Below, piece by piece: positions 9,801 to 18,914 of a stretch of 64,000 bases of DNA; within the stretch, counting starts at the first letter, position 1; each line of letters starts with the position of its first letter. The stretch comes from Tridacna crocea (Eukaryota > Mollusca > Bivalvia > Cardiida > Cardiidae): positions 17,741,290 to 17,805,289 of the forward strand of contig OX031061.1 of the NCBI GenBank assembly GCA_943736015.1. Reading direction: 5' to 3'. A program made the translations under genes and the position numbers. The notes below the pieces were generated by a model. That model made no database searches. It was not told the DNA's origin and saw only the letters and a list, made by a program, of their open reading frames with translations.

Positions 9801-12800
9801 GATAAATTCTAGACTCTTCCTAATTCAAAGAGTTTGCAGACGACAACTTTAAATTTGATATAAATGGCAGAAAGTTCTCCAAAAGGGTAGAAAACACTGT
9901 GGGAAAAGGAGAAATTGCCCGTTACAAGCAATTTCTCCTTTTCCCGAAGTGTTTTCTAATGGCTTGTACTCCAGACACATGAAAACCAGGGCTTGTTTGG
10001 GAAAGAGTTAAATGTATCATTTGGGAAAGGCTTATTCTACTAAGGGTAACTGGATAATTCTGTGATAACTATAAGTCTATAGCCTACTGCCTAACTCTTT
10101 ACAAAACTAGAAAATCTTGGATTTGTCGAAACTGAAAGTATTTGCCGACAATCAATTCAACATGACTAAAATGAAGGACTTTGTCTATGATAGGGTAGAA
10201 AACTTTGTGGGAAAAGGAGAAAATGCTGGCTACCAGCATTTTCTCCTTTTCCAACAATGTTTTCATGTGGGCTTTTTCTTAGGGTCTTAAAAAACTTCAG
10301 ATTATGAGATAAAGGGTCGATGACTTAGTGATGCGAGTCTAAAAACCTACCAGCATTTTCTCCTTTTCCAACAATGTTTTCATAGGCACTCTTTCTTAGT
10401 GTCATAAAAAAATTCAGATTATGAGATAAAGGGTCGATGACTTAGTGATGTGAGTCGAAACACCTACCTCTTCTTTTTCATGATAATCATATCCTGAGTT
10501 TGAGAAAGTCTCTTCTCAATGCTCTGTATTTCTGTATCTGAAACATGCCTTAAAATAAAAGCAGTAAAACATGTCAGAATTCTCTTTTTTGTTGGATTGT
10601 ATTGGAGTTCTAAACCATTTTAACAGCTTAGGTCATGTCAAGAAGGTCAGGTCACCTATGCATGTATTTCCTGAATTTTTCACACCAGTACTGGCACAAC
10701 TTTCTTTCAAAGTGACTGACTACTTTTCTCATATCCAAAAGAGGTGAGACGAAAAATCTCCTGAAAGAAAGTATTGAGCCAAATATCACCAGATCACGAG
10801 TCTGATACACTAAACACTAAGATACCTGGCCCGGCAGAATTCTCTGTCTTCATAAACGCTTGAAACTACTATTTGAGACAATTATTTCATTTATAAATTA
10901 CAACAAATATGACATGGTAGATCTGTAACCATTTACTAGAGGACAAAATTATAGACCTGTCCAAACTGAAAGCACTTGCAGAGGGCAAATCAACTGTCTT
11001 ACTCAAAACATTTAATTTCTATTTCAAAGCATAGAAAACATATGTTTTCATAACCTTTCTTCCTTAGGGTTGTTAAAAGTCAGGTTTGTGTGGTAAAGAG
11101 TTAAATTTTTATCTCCAACAGATTAACTTTTTTACTATGATTGATTAACAAAGCATACCGATACCTTATAAAGACAAACATTGAAGTATATGGGTAATTC
11201 ACTGCACCAAATCCAGATAAAATAGCCATGAGTGTGACCCCAATGATACCCACTCGGCCAATACATTGCTCTATTGAAAATATACCTAGAACAAAACGAA
11301 AAAAAAAAAACCAGTAATTACTACCTTTCTATTCATGATGCCATATACATGTATACTCGTTTTCAGTCAGTGTTTCACCCACTTCATCGTATGCTATGCA
11401 ACTAGGATCATTCTTGCATCTTCATATCAAATGTTGCCCCTCATAGCTGAATGTTTGCACAGGTTACAATGAATAGAAAATGCATTTGACGTTTTGGAGG
11501 CTCTAAACCGATCCCTGTTGTGTTTCTAGTTTTAAATGAGGACAAACCTCTTGTTTTGTTCTATCTCTTAACCCTTTAATAGATGACAAGTTTCTATCTT
11601 TGTACAAACTGAAAGCAGTTGCAGATGACAGTTTCAATCTGGATCAAATGCTGCAATTGTTCTTTGATAGAGTTGAAAATGAGATGACAGGGAACTTTCA
11701 TCCTGAAATACAAACATGTACATGTAGTGAAAACTTACAACCCTGCAATTTCACTGATAATTATATTCTAAGCTTTGCAATGAAATCACATGGTCATTAT
11801 CCTTAACAAGAAATTTACAAAATGGATTATATAAAATGTAAAAGAAGCTTTATAAGCCCCTGCAGGCACTTGACAGCTTTGAACATGTTGTTGGACAAAG
11901 AGCAACGGCTTGTAATGCAATTGCTCTGACTTCCAGAAGTAGGGTGGAGTAAGGGGGCAGGTAAGACATTATTCTGTAAGACCAGTGTCCATAAATAAAT
12001 CTACACTTACATGGACATACATCAGTACAACCCTTTACAACACAATCCTGTGTTTCATCAACACTGTTGAAAAAGGCTTATGATAAGGTTGTGGGAAAAG
12101 AGAAAGTGCTGGTAACCAGCATTTTCTCACAACTTTTTCACCAATTTCCAAAACCAAATTCTCTTAGGACACTTTCAGTTCATCTTCTGCAGATGCTTTC
12201 AATTTGCTTGAGTTTAATGTTTTGACATTTGGTAAATGTTAAAAACAAAATGGATTATTTCTTTACCATGTTTAGGACTGAGAATGGGAAATGGGTCTCC
12301 TATCTTCCAGAAAAAGTACAGAAAAACACCCCAACATCCAAAAGCCAAGGCACCTCTGATGTGCCTTTTCTGTGGAACTGAAATAAAAAAAACAAAAATC
12401 GTCCACTCATAATCTGCTTCAGACAGGTTTCTTCCAGCTCATAGCAGTTTTGAAAGCATTGTAGCAACAAGACAGACAGCTGGTAATGAGCTATTTCTCC
12501 ATTTGCCACAATGTATTTGCACATACATTTAACCTTAGTTCAAACTGATTAAACAGGTATAAGGACACTCTAAAGCAATACGCAGCAAACTTGCTTAAAA
12601 CAAAAGCTAACATGATGTTAAAAGTACACTTCTTGTAAAAGAAATACATTAGTTAGAAAGCAGAAGTGCTTTAATTTAGATAATCTGAGACTTTGTAGTC
12701 CAGAGCTGACTGACTTATAGCTGAATACTTGACAAATTCTAGAATTTTACATTTCATGATAACTGATATACATGTAGACAGTCAGATTTAATAACAAAGT

Positions 12801-15800
12801 TCACATATTTCCTTAACCGTTTACCCCATGAGGCATTTCTATGGTATCTCTAATTGTCCCTAAATAACAACAAGGATGAGGCCGTTTCTTATGTGTATAT
12901 AACACCTTTTGATAGCATAGAAAACATTGTGACAAAAGGTGAAATTGCTCGTCACAAGCAATTTCACCATCTGCCACAATGTTTTCCAAAGGCTCCTACA
13001 AGCAATGTATAGAAATGAGTATCTATGGAGTAAAGGGTTAACAAACCATGAAGTTGACAAGAACATAATTTACATTCTTGTCTTTTATTTCCTTCTGGGG
13101 AGGTCTGCTGGCAAAAAGCAAACATACACACACAAAAATTAGGTTTCAAAAAAGCAAATACAATGTGTTTCTACATACCCAGTCTAATATTGCTTAACAC
13201 AAAATATGCAATGTAGAAAGGCAATATCACAATCAGTAAGAACAATATTACAAACAGGTTCAACTTCCAGTGAAAGAATCTTGAACTGGAAAAGAAAAGA
13301 AAATAACAATATTGAGTGCTAAGTTAAGAACAATTTAGAGAGCTCAAGATACAAACATACTTGTAGGGATGATCATATGCAAAGATAGAATTAAGAAATT
13401 ATCTTCTTTCTATCGTAGTTCATCGTTCAATAAATCACAGTTGTGAGTTATGAGGCACAATAAATAATCCATGAAGGTGATAGCCTGAGTGTTTTGTTCA
13501 TTGTGTCTCATAACTCACAATGTAGTTAATGAATGATAAACCATGATAGAAAGATTATTTCAATTCTAATATTACCAGCTCTTCATGGAAGGAAAACAAG
13601 TTCACACTTAGAGTAAAAACATGGATGCAGATTATATTCCACTGAATTACTTATCTTTTTAATAGACAATGCCGTCACTCTATATAGAATGACGTACATT
13701 TTACCAACCTTTTGTTGCACTGTGTTTATAGAGGCAAACTTGTGTGTCATGTTAGAATGCACCGTAAGTTCTTCATTCAATCAGTTTTTGTGGGTACTTA
13801 TCCAAACTGTCTTCACAACAAACTTACAAAGTGTAGTTGTGTACTTAGCCACTTACCACAACCACACAATTCCCATTTCTAACATACCTGAAAACATTGT
13901 GGGAAAAGGACAGAATGCTGGGAATACCCATAATCTTTTCTACTCTATTAGAAACAATCGATCCCATTGGCCACACTTAATTGTCATCTACAAATCGTTG
14001 GTTTACATCAAAAACCTCGTAACTACAGCTTGAAACAAGCTGTAGTTACAAGGTTTTTGAAGTAAACCGACAAAATCCTTTCCATTTGAACAAGTCCAAA
14101 GTATAGCTGCCTGGTAAAGAGTTAACTTCTCATCACTCCTTAATATTTTAGGCTCATCAAAATTGAAAGGCATTGTAACGTGCAACGACCTGGTAACCCA
14201 TCCAGGCACTAACCTAATGCACGTTGCTTAACTGTCACGGAGAGAACTACACCAAACCGCATCGCTGTAAAAGCTAGCTCAAAAAGGTAGCTCAACAGCA
14301 AGGCTGGTTTTAAGTGCTTATATATCTAACCTCTCTCCGTGACATTACTCCCCCCTTCGACAAGTCTCGACCCCGAGACTGATATACAAGCATGTATATA
14401 CAAATAAACCAGGGGAATATACATGGGCAAGGCAACTCCAGTCCGGCAGTTGTCATTATCCCACCACTGCCACCAAATGTAACGTGCAACGACCTGGTCA
14501 CCCATCCAGGTACTAACCTAATGCACGTTGCTTAACTGTCACGGAGAGAAACGCACTAAACCGCATCGCTGTAACAGCTAGCTCAACAGCAAGGCAGGTT
14601 TCAAGTGCTTATATATATCTAACCTCTCTCCGTGACATTATTGCAGAAAACAAATAAGGACTGCCTCAAATGATAAAATTTATCTCTCAAAATATGATAT
14701 CCACTTCTTGAGAATTGTAACTTTTAATCATAATAAAGTACACCAGCTTTTGGTGGAACAACCGCCTTCTTCTAGTGTGATCCTATGATACAATTCCTGC
14801 AGTAATGCCTGCAGGCATTGTATCACAGGATAACACTAGAAGAAGGCGGTTGTACTGCCGAAAGCTTGTGTACATTATTTCTCAAAAGATAGAGCAAGCA
14901 TTTTCTCCTTTTCTCACAATGTTTTTAAAAGCTTTACCCATTATGGTTGTTAAAACTTGGGGCTGCCTGGTAAAGGCTTAAACAAACAAACAGCTTACCT
15001 TGAATCCATAAATCCAATGATTTCAAATATAATCAAAATAAACATGGTGCAGGAGAGAGCAAAGTTTGTTGAAAAGGCCAATAAGACACCAGAGTGATGT
15101 ACCTACAAAATACAACAGCAAATCTTTCATGCTACGAAATCAAAAACAACTCTCACTTATCACTGTCACACAGTGGAAACAAGCAGACAAATATTTTCGT
15201 CTTGCTGCAGACATTTCATAGAAATAATGGTTTGAGGTAATGGGAGAAATCAATTAATGCTTTACCAAACAATCCCTGCTTTTTATGGACCTAAGATAGA
15301 AGCCTATTGAAAACATTGTGGGAAAAGGAGAAAATGCTGGTAAACAGCATTTTCTCCTTTTGCCAAAATGTTTTCTACTCTCCCAATGTCAAAATTCAAC
15401 TTTCATGTGAAGTTTATCTTGTCGTCAGCAAATGCTTTCACTTTTGACCAGTCTAAGATTTTGTCATTTGGTAAAGAGTTAAGAGAAGCAGTTTCTCCTT
15501 ATCCCTTTGGCAAACAGCAATAATTGAAGCCTGTCCAAATTGAAAGAATTTGTAGACAATAAATAGAACATGGTTCAGAAGTTCAGTTTTGTCTCTGGAT
15601 GGGAAGGAAATATTTTTCGGAAAATGCAATGTCTCTTTTTCCCATCATGTTTTCAAAAGGTTTCTTTTTCACGGCTGCTAAAACATGGGATTGTTTGGTA
15701 AAAAGCTGGTACTGATCAGGTAACAGAATGTTTTAAGAGTCGACTGCTGCATTTGAACTATGTTTCAAAAAAGGCGCTTTAATGCATCTCAGCAATATCT

Positions 15801-18417
15801 TATATCAAGCAAGTCACAATATACATGTACAAATGGATCTAAAAAAATCCATTTTGTCTGACAGCAGTCATGAGGTAGACTGGTCCTTGAATATGCAGAA
15901 AACTGATGATAGGAAAAAGGTTTTAACTGTGTAGACAGGTGTGGTTTGATACTTTCTGAAGATGCAGTAAACCTCCCTTTCACAGAGCTCATTTTTGTGG
16001 GTGTCAGAGAGTAATCAGATGGATATTAATACTCGTTTTGAGCCATGCTCTGGCAAAAAGGGGGCTTAATGCATCTCTGTGATCCATAGTAGCACGAAAG
16101 CCATCATATATTTATCATCAATTTATGGATCCATAATTTCCACTTTTTTAACCCACTACCAAACGACAATATTTTAGACTGGTCCAAATTGAAAGCATTT
16201 GCAGACGACAAGATAAAAGTGACTGTAAATTTGAAATCTGTTTTGTGAAGGGTAGAAAACACTGTGGGAAAAGGAGAAACTGCTGGTTACTAGCATTTTC
16301 TCCTTTTCCCACAGTGTTTTCTAACGGCTTCTTTCTCTGGGGTGTCAGAAGTAGGGATTGTGTGGTAATGGGTTAAACAACCAACTTTATCATGAGGTAA
16401 ACTATTCCTCCAACCTACAGAAACTGACTAATAGTAAGAAGTTTCAGCCAAACTCAGCCCAGGCGGATCGTGCAGGCTGGCATGGTTTGATACTTTTTGC
16501 AGATGCATTAAGCCCTTTTCCACAGAGCATGACTCATTTCTGGATAGCAGCATTTTTTCTGTTAATAGAATGTTTCAAAATGTCCTCTTTTTCAGGTTTT
16601 TGATTGTTTTGTAAAGGACTGAGAGTATCAGTACAAAAAAAAATTATTAGAAAGTGACTGTTATTGAGAAATTAAGAGTGCAATGAAGGCCCTGCATTGC
16701 TCCAGTACCTAATAAATTGCACGTAGCATCATTCTATATGCCAAACATAACAGTTCTCGGTTAACTGGTTAGGAAAAATTGCATAGTTTTCTCTATAAAA
16801 GCATCTACGAAAATTGTGGACTGAGATGGCGCTATTCTTTACCCATGCACCTACAAACATATGCACTGTGGGCTATGACATAAGCTAGCAAACCTTCAGC
16901 CATGGAGCGAAATCTCATGAAATTGTAAACTGATATTTACCTCATAGTTCTTGTACAGTATCTTCAGGAAAAACAGCCAACCCCCTCCAAAGAAAAGAGC
17001 CTGAGGAAAAGAAAAAGTTATATATATATACTAATTCATACCTTTCTCCCTTCAACCCTTTACCAAACAATCCCTGGTTTTCACTACGCTGAAGAAGCAG
17101 CATTTTGAAAACATTGTGGGAAAAGGAAAAAATTCTGGTAACCAGCATTTTCTCCTTTTTCCCCCACAATGTTTAATACACTTCCAAAAACAAAATTCAA
17201 TTTCAGACTGGTCCAAATTGGAAGCACGTGCAAACAACAAAATAAATAATGTCATATAATGATTTCTGTATTTGATAGGGTAGAAAATATTATTGGAAAA
17301 GGAGAAAATGTTAGTTACCAGCTTTTATCTCCCTTTCTAACAATGTTTTCAAAAGGCTTCTTTTTTCAGGTCATCAAAAGTTGGGACTGTGTGGTAAAGA
17401 GTTAAGGCATCTCACTAGAAACTTTTGTCCTTGAAATTGCTGCATTATATAAAACAGTTAATTAAAACTGTTCAAATACATAAATAAAATTTTCTTGTTT
17501 CACTGTGCTTTTCTTTGGATTTCAAGATCAAAGATTTGTTAGAGCAGATTTAATTTTACCTGTCTCTTTTCTTTTTCCAGTGTCAACAACCCTCTAAAAT
17601 AAGGACTTTTGTTATGGCATTAAATTGATGATAGATAATTGAATCAATTTTTTTTTACTCATCTCTTGAAAAATACGTAAGACTACAAAACACATACATT
17701 GTAATTATATTGTTCCCCTAATTCAGAGCTGATCATCTCTTAGCCATCTATATGTATCTATTATGACTTAATCACATAACATTCTGCAAATAACATTAGT
17801 ACACAGGTCAAAGTTCAACACTTAGCTATATTGTTCTGGTCACAGAGATATAGCTTGTGATATTCCATATTTTGCCTATCAGTTTGCAAATATTGGTCTG
17901 TGAGTCCATATTTTGTTTTGTCAGTTAGTTTGTAGGTCTGTGAAGGTCTGTGTTTTCTCAATCACCCAGCAATTCTGACACATTATCACACAAACGTATC
18001 AGATTTGTGGCAATTATAAAAGCAACCGGTGACAGTCAATGATCTGATGACTGACAGCATGTTCTAGGCACAAAAAGAAATAACATAAAATTCCATAACC
18101 CCACACCTTTTCCCCTAGGTGTTTTACACTAAATAATGAAATCAGAACTCGGAAGTGGCTGTATGGTCCAAAAACAAACCAGGGAGTGTAATTTAAATCT
18201 AAATCGTTCCTACAGAAAGCTCAGTGGTTAGGGTAATCACTCTGTATGCAAAATGTCCCGGCTGTGAGTCCCGTAACATCCGCACTTTCTCCCCATTTAC
18301 CACGATTATGACGATAGATCAGAGATTTGCTTAACTGAACAAAACTACACAGATCATTACGATCCAGATATTCACCTGGAGACAAAACATGATACACGAG
18401 TCGACTATAAATGACAT
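3694..18417 (-). CDS. GPR89: Golgi pH regulator GPR89 (GPHR), complete gene, 14 coding exons
   Basis: Reading the minus strand through GT-AG splice sites gives one open frame of 457 residues; vertebrate GPR89 has about 455. Coding exons: 18376-18417, 16941-17000, 14999-15102, 13179-13285, 12267-12377, 11165-11285, 10468-10548, 8975-9078, 7996-8186, 7120-7215, 5609-5698, 4887-4952, 4426-4484, 3694-3835. Family-diagnostic stretches are easy to see: [38 protein letters not shown], and [20 protein letters not shown] near the C-terminus. About nine hydrophobic segments fit a polytopic Golgi membrane protein. In vertebrates the protein is an anion channel needed for Golgi acidification; plant homologues (GTG1/2) have been linked to abscisic acid. 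The start was chosen because MSFIVDS matches the family N-terminus. The gene lies head to head with USP25/28. Its introns are packed with MITEs, two of which sit beside splice donors. No clear AATAAA is visible just past the stop. Confidence 0.95.
4206..4386. repeat. hAT-like palindromic MITE, CAGAGCTCC family
   Basis: CAGAGCTCCAGATAAGA start and TATCTGGAG end. The core hairpin is TGTGGATACTCATTAGAATY and its complement. It lies in GPR89 intron 13. Confidence 0.75.
4426..4484 (-). CDS. GPR89: GPR89 coding exon 13
   Basis: The exon codes for [20 protein letters not shown], matching vertebrate [20 protein letters not shown] at 18 of 20 positions. The donor is GTGAGT. Confidence 0.95.
4887..4952 (-). 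CDS. GPR89: GPR89 coding exon 12
   Basis: Twenty-two codons (residues 370-391) include [15 protein letters not shown], the signature loop and start of a late membrane helix. The donor is GTATGT. Confidence 0.94.
5609..5698 (-). CDS. GPR89: GPR89 coding exon 11
   Basis: Residues 340-369 read [20 protein letters not shown] and then [10 protein letters not shown], a conserved membrane segment. Both splice sites are canonical and the phase is 0 throughout. Confidence 0.94.
6120..6328 (-). repeat. TTAA palindromic MITE, minus, decayed ends
   Basis: The ACAAAATTTTGGACCTGTC arm, hairpin and CTTCTTCCTCAG arm are present, in GPR89 intron 10. Confidence 0.65.
6444..6674 (-). repeat. TTAA palindromic MITE, minus, full length
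   Basis: Both TTAA ends are intact, with TTAACCCTTTCCCAAACGGC start and an AACGGGTTAA end. GPR89 intron 10. Confidence 0.85.
6845..7082 (-). repeat. TTAA palindromic MITE, minus
   Basis: TTAACCCTTTACCATAAAGC start; hairpin slightly expanded; right end decayed to GTTGAA. It ends 38 bp from GPR89 exon 10. Confidence 0.8.
7120..7215 (-). CDS. GPR89: GPR89 coding exon 10
   Basis: Thirty-two codons in phase 0 (residues 308-339) contain [20 protein letters not shown] and end NYLGIQLD. The match to vertebrates is nearly exact. Confidence 0.95.
7386..7594 (-). repeat. TTAA palindromic MITE, minus, diverged
   Basis: Arms CAACATTTTAGACATGTCC and a shortened hairpin AGAGAAAATGC/ACTTTCTCC are recognisable in GPR89 intron 9. 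Confidence 0.5.
7749..7983 (+). repeat. TTAA palindromic MITE, plus, at a splice donor
   Basis: TTAAACCTGTACCAAACAATC start, hairpin core and a GACTTAA end. The end lies 12 bp inside intron 9 of GPR89, six bases past the GTAAGT donor. Confidence 0.85.
7996..8186 (-). CDS. GPR89: GPR89 coding exon 9
   Basis: Residues 244-307 include [13 protein letters not shown] and [16 protein letters not shown], the most conserved part of the family. The donor GTAAGT is followed after six bases by the terminal TTAA of a MITE at 7749-7983. Confidence 0.95.
8437..8659 (+). repeat. TTAA palindromic MITE, plus, full length
   Basis: TTAAGCCATTACCACACAATC start and ATGAGTTAA end, in GPR89 intron 8. Confidence 0.85.
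8710..8925 (-). repeat. tRNA-derived SINE-like sequence
   Basis: On the minus strand GGTAGTTCAGTTGGTAAC resembles a Pol III A box near the 5' end, followed by a diverged B-box region. No clear target duplication is seen. It lies in GPR89 intron 8. Confidence 0.4.
8975..9078 (-). CDS. GPR89: GPR89 coding exon 8
   Basis: The translation ends [18 protein letters not shown], matching the vertebrate FWGMIKSVTTSASGSE segment of the hydrophilic loop. The CAG acceptor and GTATCC donor give phases 2 in and 1 out. Confidence 0.9.
9170..9405. repeat. SINE-like repeat, copy 1 of a pair
   Basis: CACACCAGTGCTGACACAAG and a tRNA-like tail are shared with a second copy at about 10675-10835. Both lie in GPR89 intron 7 or its flank. 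Confidence 0.4.
9784..10011 (-). repeat. TTAA palindromic MITE, subfamily B
   Basis: TTAACCCTTTCCCCAATGAT start, GAGAAATTGC hairpin and a GAGTTAA end; both TTAA present. GPR89 intron 7. Confidence 0.85.
10091..10320 (-). repeat. TTAA palindromic MITE, minus, partly duplicated
   Basis: The whole hairpin is present. The right half belongs to a 117-bp tandem duplication running to GPR89 exon 7. Confidence 0.75.
10231..10464. repeat. 117-bp tandem duplication next to GPR89 exon 7
   Basis: ACCAGCATTTTCTCC recurs at 10232 and 10349, and the whole 117-bp unit is repeated. Each unit ends in ACCTACC, so a second GTAGGT-type splice donor lies 117 bp into the intron. Confidence 0.75.
10468..10548 (-). 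CDS. GPR89: GPR89 coding exon 7
   Basis: It codes for a charged helix, [20 protein letters not shown] followed by IIMKKKR, in the large loop of the protein. The donor GTAGGTG lies at the edge of a 117-bp tandem duplication in the next intron. Confidence 0.92.
10928..11105 (-). repeat. TTAA palindromic MITE, minus, hairpin deleted
   Basis: Both arms and the GAGTTAA end remain but most of the central hairpin is missing. GPR89 intron 6. Confidence 0.55.
11165..11285 (-). CDS. GPR89: GPR89 coding exon 6
   Basis: The translation [20 protein letters not shown] and then [13 protein letters not shown] match the vertebrate family closely. The donor is GTATCG; a second GTATGC five bases on would break the frame. 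Confidence 0.92.
12030..12242 (+). repeat. TTAA palindromic MITE, plus
   Basis: ACCCTTTACAACACAATCC start, hairpin core and a TTTGGTAAATGTTAA end, in GPR89 intron 5. Confidence 0.75.
12267..12377 (-). CDS. GPR89: GPR89 coding exon 5
   Basis: It codes for a membrane segment and then [18 protein letters not shown], almost identical to vertebrates. The start of the exon ([16 protein letters not shown]) is about three residues longer and more diverged than in human. Confidence 0.92.
12813..13041 (-). repeat. TTAA palindromic MITE, subfamily C, copy 1
   Basis: The core is AGGTGAAATTGC/GCAATTTCACC with arms unlike the main family (TTTCTATGGTATCTCTAATT). Both TTAA ends are present. Its sister copy is at 37035-37263. 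GPR89 intron 4. Confidence 0.85.
13179..13285 (-). CDS. GPR89: GPR89 coding exon 4
   Basis: The translation contains RFFHWKLNL followed by a hydrophobic helix and SNIRL, matching vertebrate RYFHWKMNL and SNIRL. It runs from phase 2 to phase 1, with donor GTATGT. Confidence 0.93.
13399..13557. repeat. Foldback element, unrelated to the TTAA MITEs
   Basis: ATCTTTCTATC and CACAATGTGAGTTATGAG-like arms repeat in inverted orientation over about 160 bp, in GPR89 intron 3. Only one copy was noticed. Confidence 0.6.
14002..14080. repeat. Short perfect hairpin
   Basis: AACCTCGTAACTACAGCTTG and its complement pair almost perfectly around AAAC. It is inserted in a diverged TTAA MITE (13845-14125). Confidence 0.65.
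14174..14344 (-). repeat. 5S-type TRIM LTR, 3' copy (171 bp)
   Basis: It matches the other LTR except for an 11-bp local duplication (GAGCTACCTTTTT region) and some substitutions; the C-box reads TGGATGGGTTACC here. The divergence between LTRs implies the insertion is not recent. Confidence 0.85.
14345..14357 (-). other. Polypurine tract of the 5S-type TRIM
   Basis: AAGGGGGGAGTAA on the minus strand lies directly before the LTR start TGTCACGG. Confidence 0.7.
14458..14475 (-). other. Primer binding site, tRNA-Leu type
   Basis: TGGTGGCAGTGGTGGGAT starts two bases after the LTR end and matches the complement of the tRNA-Leu 3' end (ATCCCACCGCTGCCACCA) at 17 of 18 positions. Confidence 0.7.
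14478..14637 (-). repeat. 5S-type TRIM LTR, 5' copy (160 bp)
   Basis: The 5S-like segment is at about 14483-14537 on the minus strand: GTTAAGCAACGT, then GGTTAGTACC, then TGGATGGGTGACC. The distance from the first to the last block is 41 nt against 42 in animal 5S rRNA. Confidence 0.85.
14693..14879. mobile_element. 187-bp hairpin insertion with 8-bp target duplication
   Basis: TCTCAAAA flanks it at 14685-14692 and 14880-14887. Inside, ACAACCGCCTTCTTCTAGTG and its complement form a long hairpin (14738-14873). The 8-bp duplication suggests a hAT-type transposase. Confidence 0.65.
14999..15102 (-). CDS. GPR89: GPR89 coding exon 3
   Basis: The exon codes for a membrane segment including [20 protein letters not shown], close to the vertebrate FAFSCTMFELIIFEILG. 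The acceptor is TTTGTAG and the donor GTAAGC; it ends in phase 2. Confidence 0.93.
15254..15482 (+). repeat. TTAA palindromic MITE, plus, full length
   Basis: TTAATGCTTTACCAAACAATC start and AAGAGTTAA end, in GPR89 intron 2. Confidence 0.85.
15479..15712 (-). repeat. TTAA palindromic MITE, minus, diverged
   Basis: It shares the TTAA of the preceding copy. Arms GACAATAAATAGAACATGG and TTTCTTTTTCACGG are recognisable; the hairpin is decayed. Confidence 0.55.
16148..16376 (-). repeat. TTAA palindromic MITE, minus, full length
   Basis: TTAACCCACTACCAAACGAC start and ATGGGTTAA end, with the hairpin almost perfect. GPR89 intron 2. Confidence 0.85.
16941..17000 (-). CDS. GPR89: GPR89 coding exon 2
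   Basis: Twenty codons in phase 0 give [20 protein letters not shown], the first membrane segment. A CCTCAG acceptor precedes it and a GTAAAT donor follows. Confidence 0.92.
17052..17405. repeat. Two truncated TTAA MITEs joined
   Basis: A plus copy (from 17052) loses its right arm at about 17200, where a minus-oriented right arm and full hairpin follow to GAGTTAA at 17405. It lies 51 bp upstream of GPR89 exon 2. Confidence 0.7.
18205..18300. repeat. tRNA-like fragment in GPR89 intron 1
   Basis: AGCTCAGTGGTTAGGGTAATC resembles a Pol III A box and GCTGTGAGTCCCG a decayed B box. It is related in form to the tRNA-like part of the TRIM LTR but not clearly the same. Confidence 0.35.
18376..18417 (-). 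CDS. GPR89: GPR89 coding exon 1
   Basis: It codes for residues 1-14 ([14 protein letters not shown]) and ends in phase 0 at CTCCAG before a GTGAAT donor. It matches the vertebrate N-terminus MSFLIDSSIM. Confidence 0.9.
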
Positions 18418-18499
18418 TTTCGGTGTTTTCTGCAGAGAAAGAAATTTTACAGCTGATAAACAAAAAAGCTTGTAAGCAAAAATATATTTGAGTATGTTT

Positions 18500-18545
18500 A
18501 GAAACGCAACCGGAAACACTTTTTACGCCATCTTGGATGATGCTG
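18500..18545 (-). promoter_or_regulatory. Candidate GPR89 core promoter (ETS and YY1-type motifs)
   Basis: About 90-120 bp upstream of the GPR89 start codon there is a CCGGAAA ETS-type site at 18510-18516. Read on the gene's own strand, CCAAGATGGCGT lies at 18525-18536 and matches the YY1 core AAGATGGC. YY1 sites in this orientation often sit just downstream of start sites of housekeeping genes. There is no obvious TATA box. The assignment is by motif only. Confidence 0.45.
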
Positions 18546-18914
18546 GCTTATTGCATCAAAGTACCGCGGGTACGTCAAGGATTTGGGTAACTAACAAGTT
18601 CGGTAAATCTGTAGATTGAAGGTTTCAGAATCAAGACTGATCGTAGTTATAGTGCCATGCCATGCCGTTTTCCCCTTCCAATTCCTGACTTAGAATTTTC
18701 AACATGTAACTAATAATTTCACAGAATTGAAAAAAAAGTATTTGTAAAATTGGTTTCTACCTTTTCACACAGGGTAGTACTAAGTTATTTGGTTATGAAC
18801 AAAACGGTGAAGAAATTGTAGATATAGATCTAGTAAATTTTGAAAAGAATTTTCCAAGATTTCCAGTGTGAGTTAAAATGCACTTTAAAGAGGCAAGCTC
18901 TGAGCAAGGAGGGT

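Larger units (their letters stand above)
14174..14637 (-). mobile_element. TRIM retrotransposon with 5S rRNA-derived LTRs
   Basis: Read on the minus strand: LTR (14478-14637), internal (14345-14477), LTR (14174-14344). LTRs are 160 and 171 bp, begin TGTCACGG and end GTTACA (TG...CA), with a TATA-like ATATATAAG near the start. The internal part is 133 bp with no coding capacity. A primer binding site follows the first LTR after TT, and a polypurine tract precedes the second. Each LTR carries GTTAAGCAACGT, GGTTAGTRC and CTGGATGGGT in the order and spacing of the 5S rRNA internal promoter. It is inserted in a TTAA MITE in GPR89 intron 3. The target duplication is unclear. Confidence 0.85.
14122..14981 (-). 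repeat. TTAA MITE interrupted by two younger insertions
   Basis: MITE segments at 14122-14173, 14638-14692 and 14880-14981 keep the right order and both TTAA ends. A 5S-type TRIM (14174-14637) and a 187-bp hairpin insert (14693-14879) separate them. Confidence 0.75.

Noticed and set aside
14483-14537. A 5S rRNA gene
   Set aside because: Only the internal promoter part of 5S is present, twice, inside LTRs; the 5' third and 3' end of 5S are missing.
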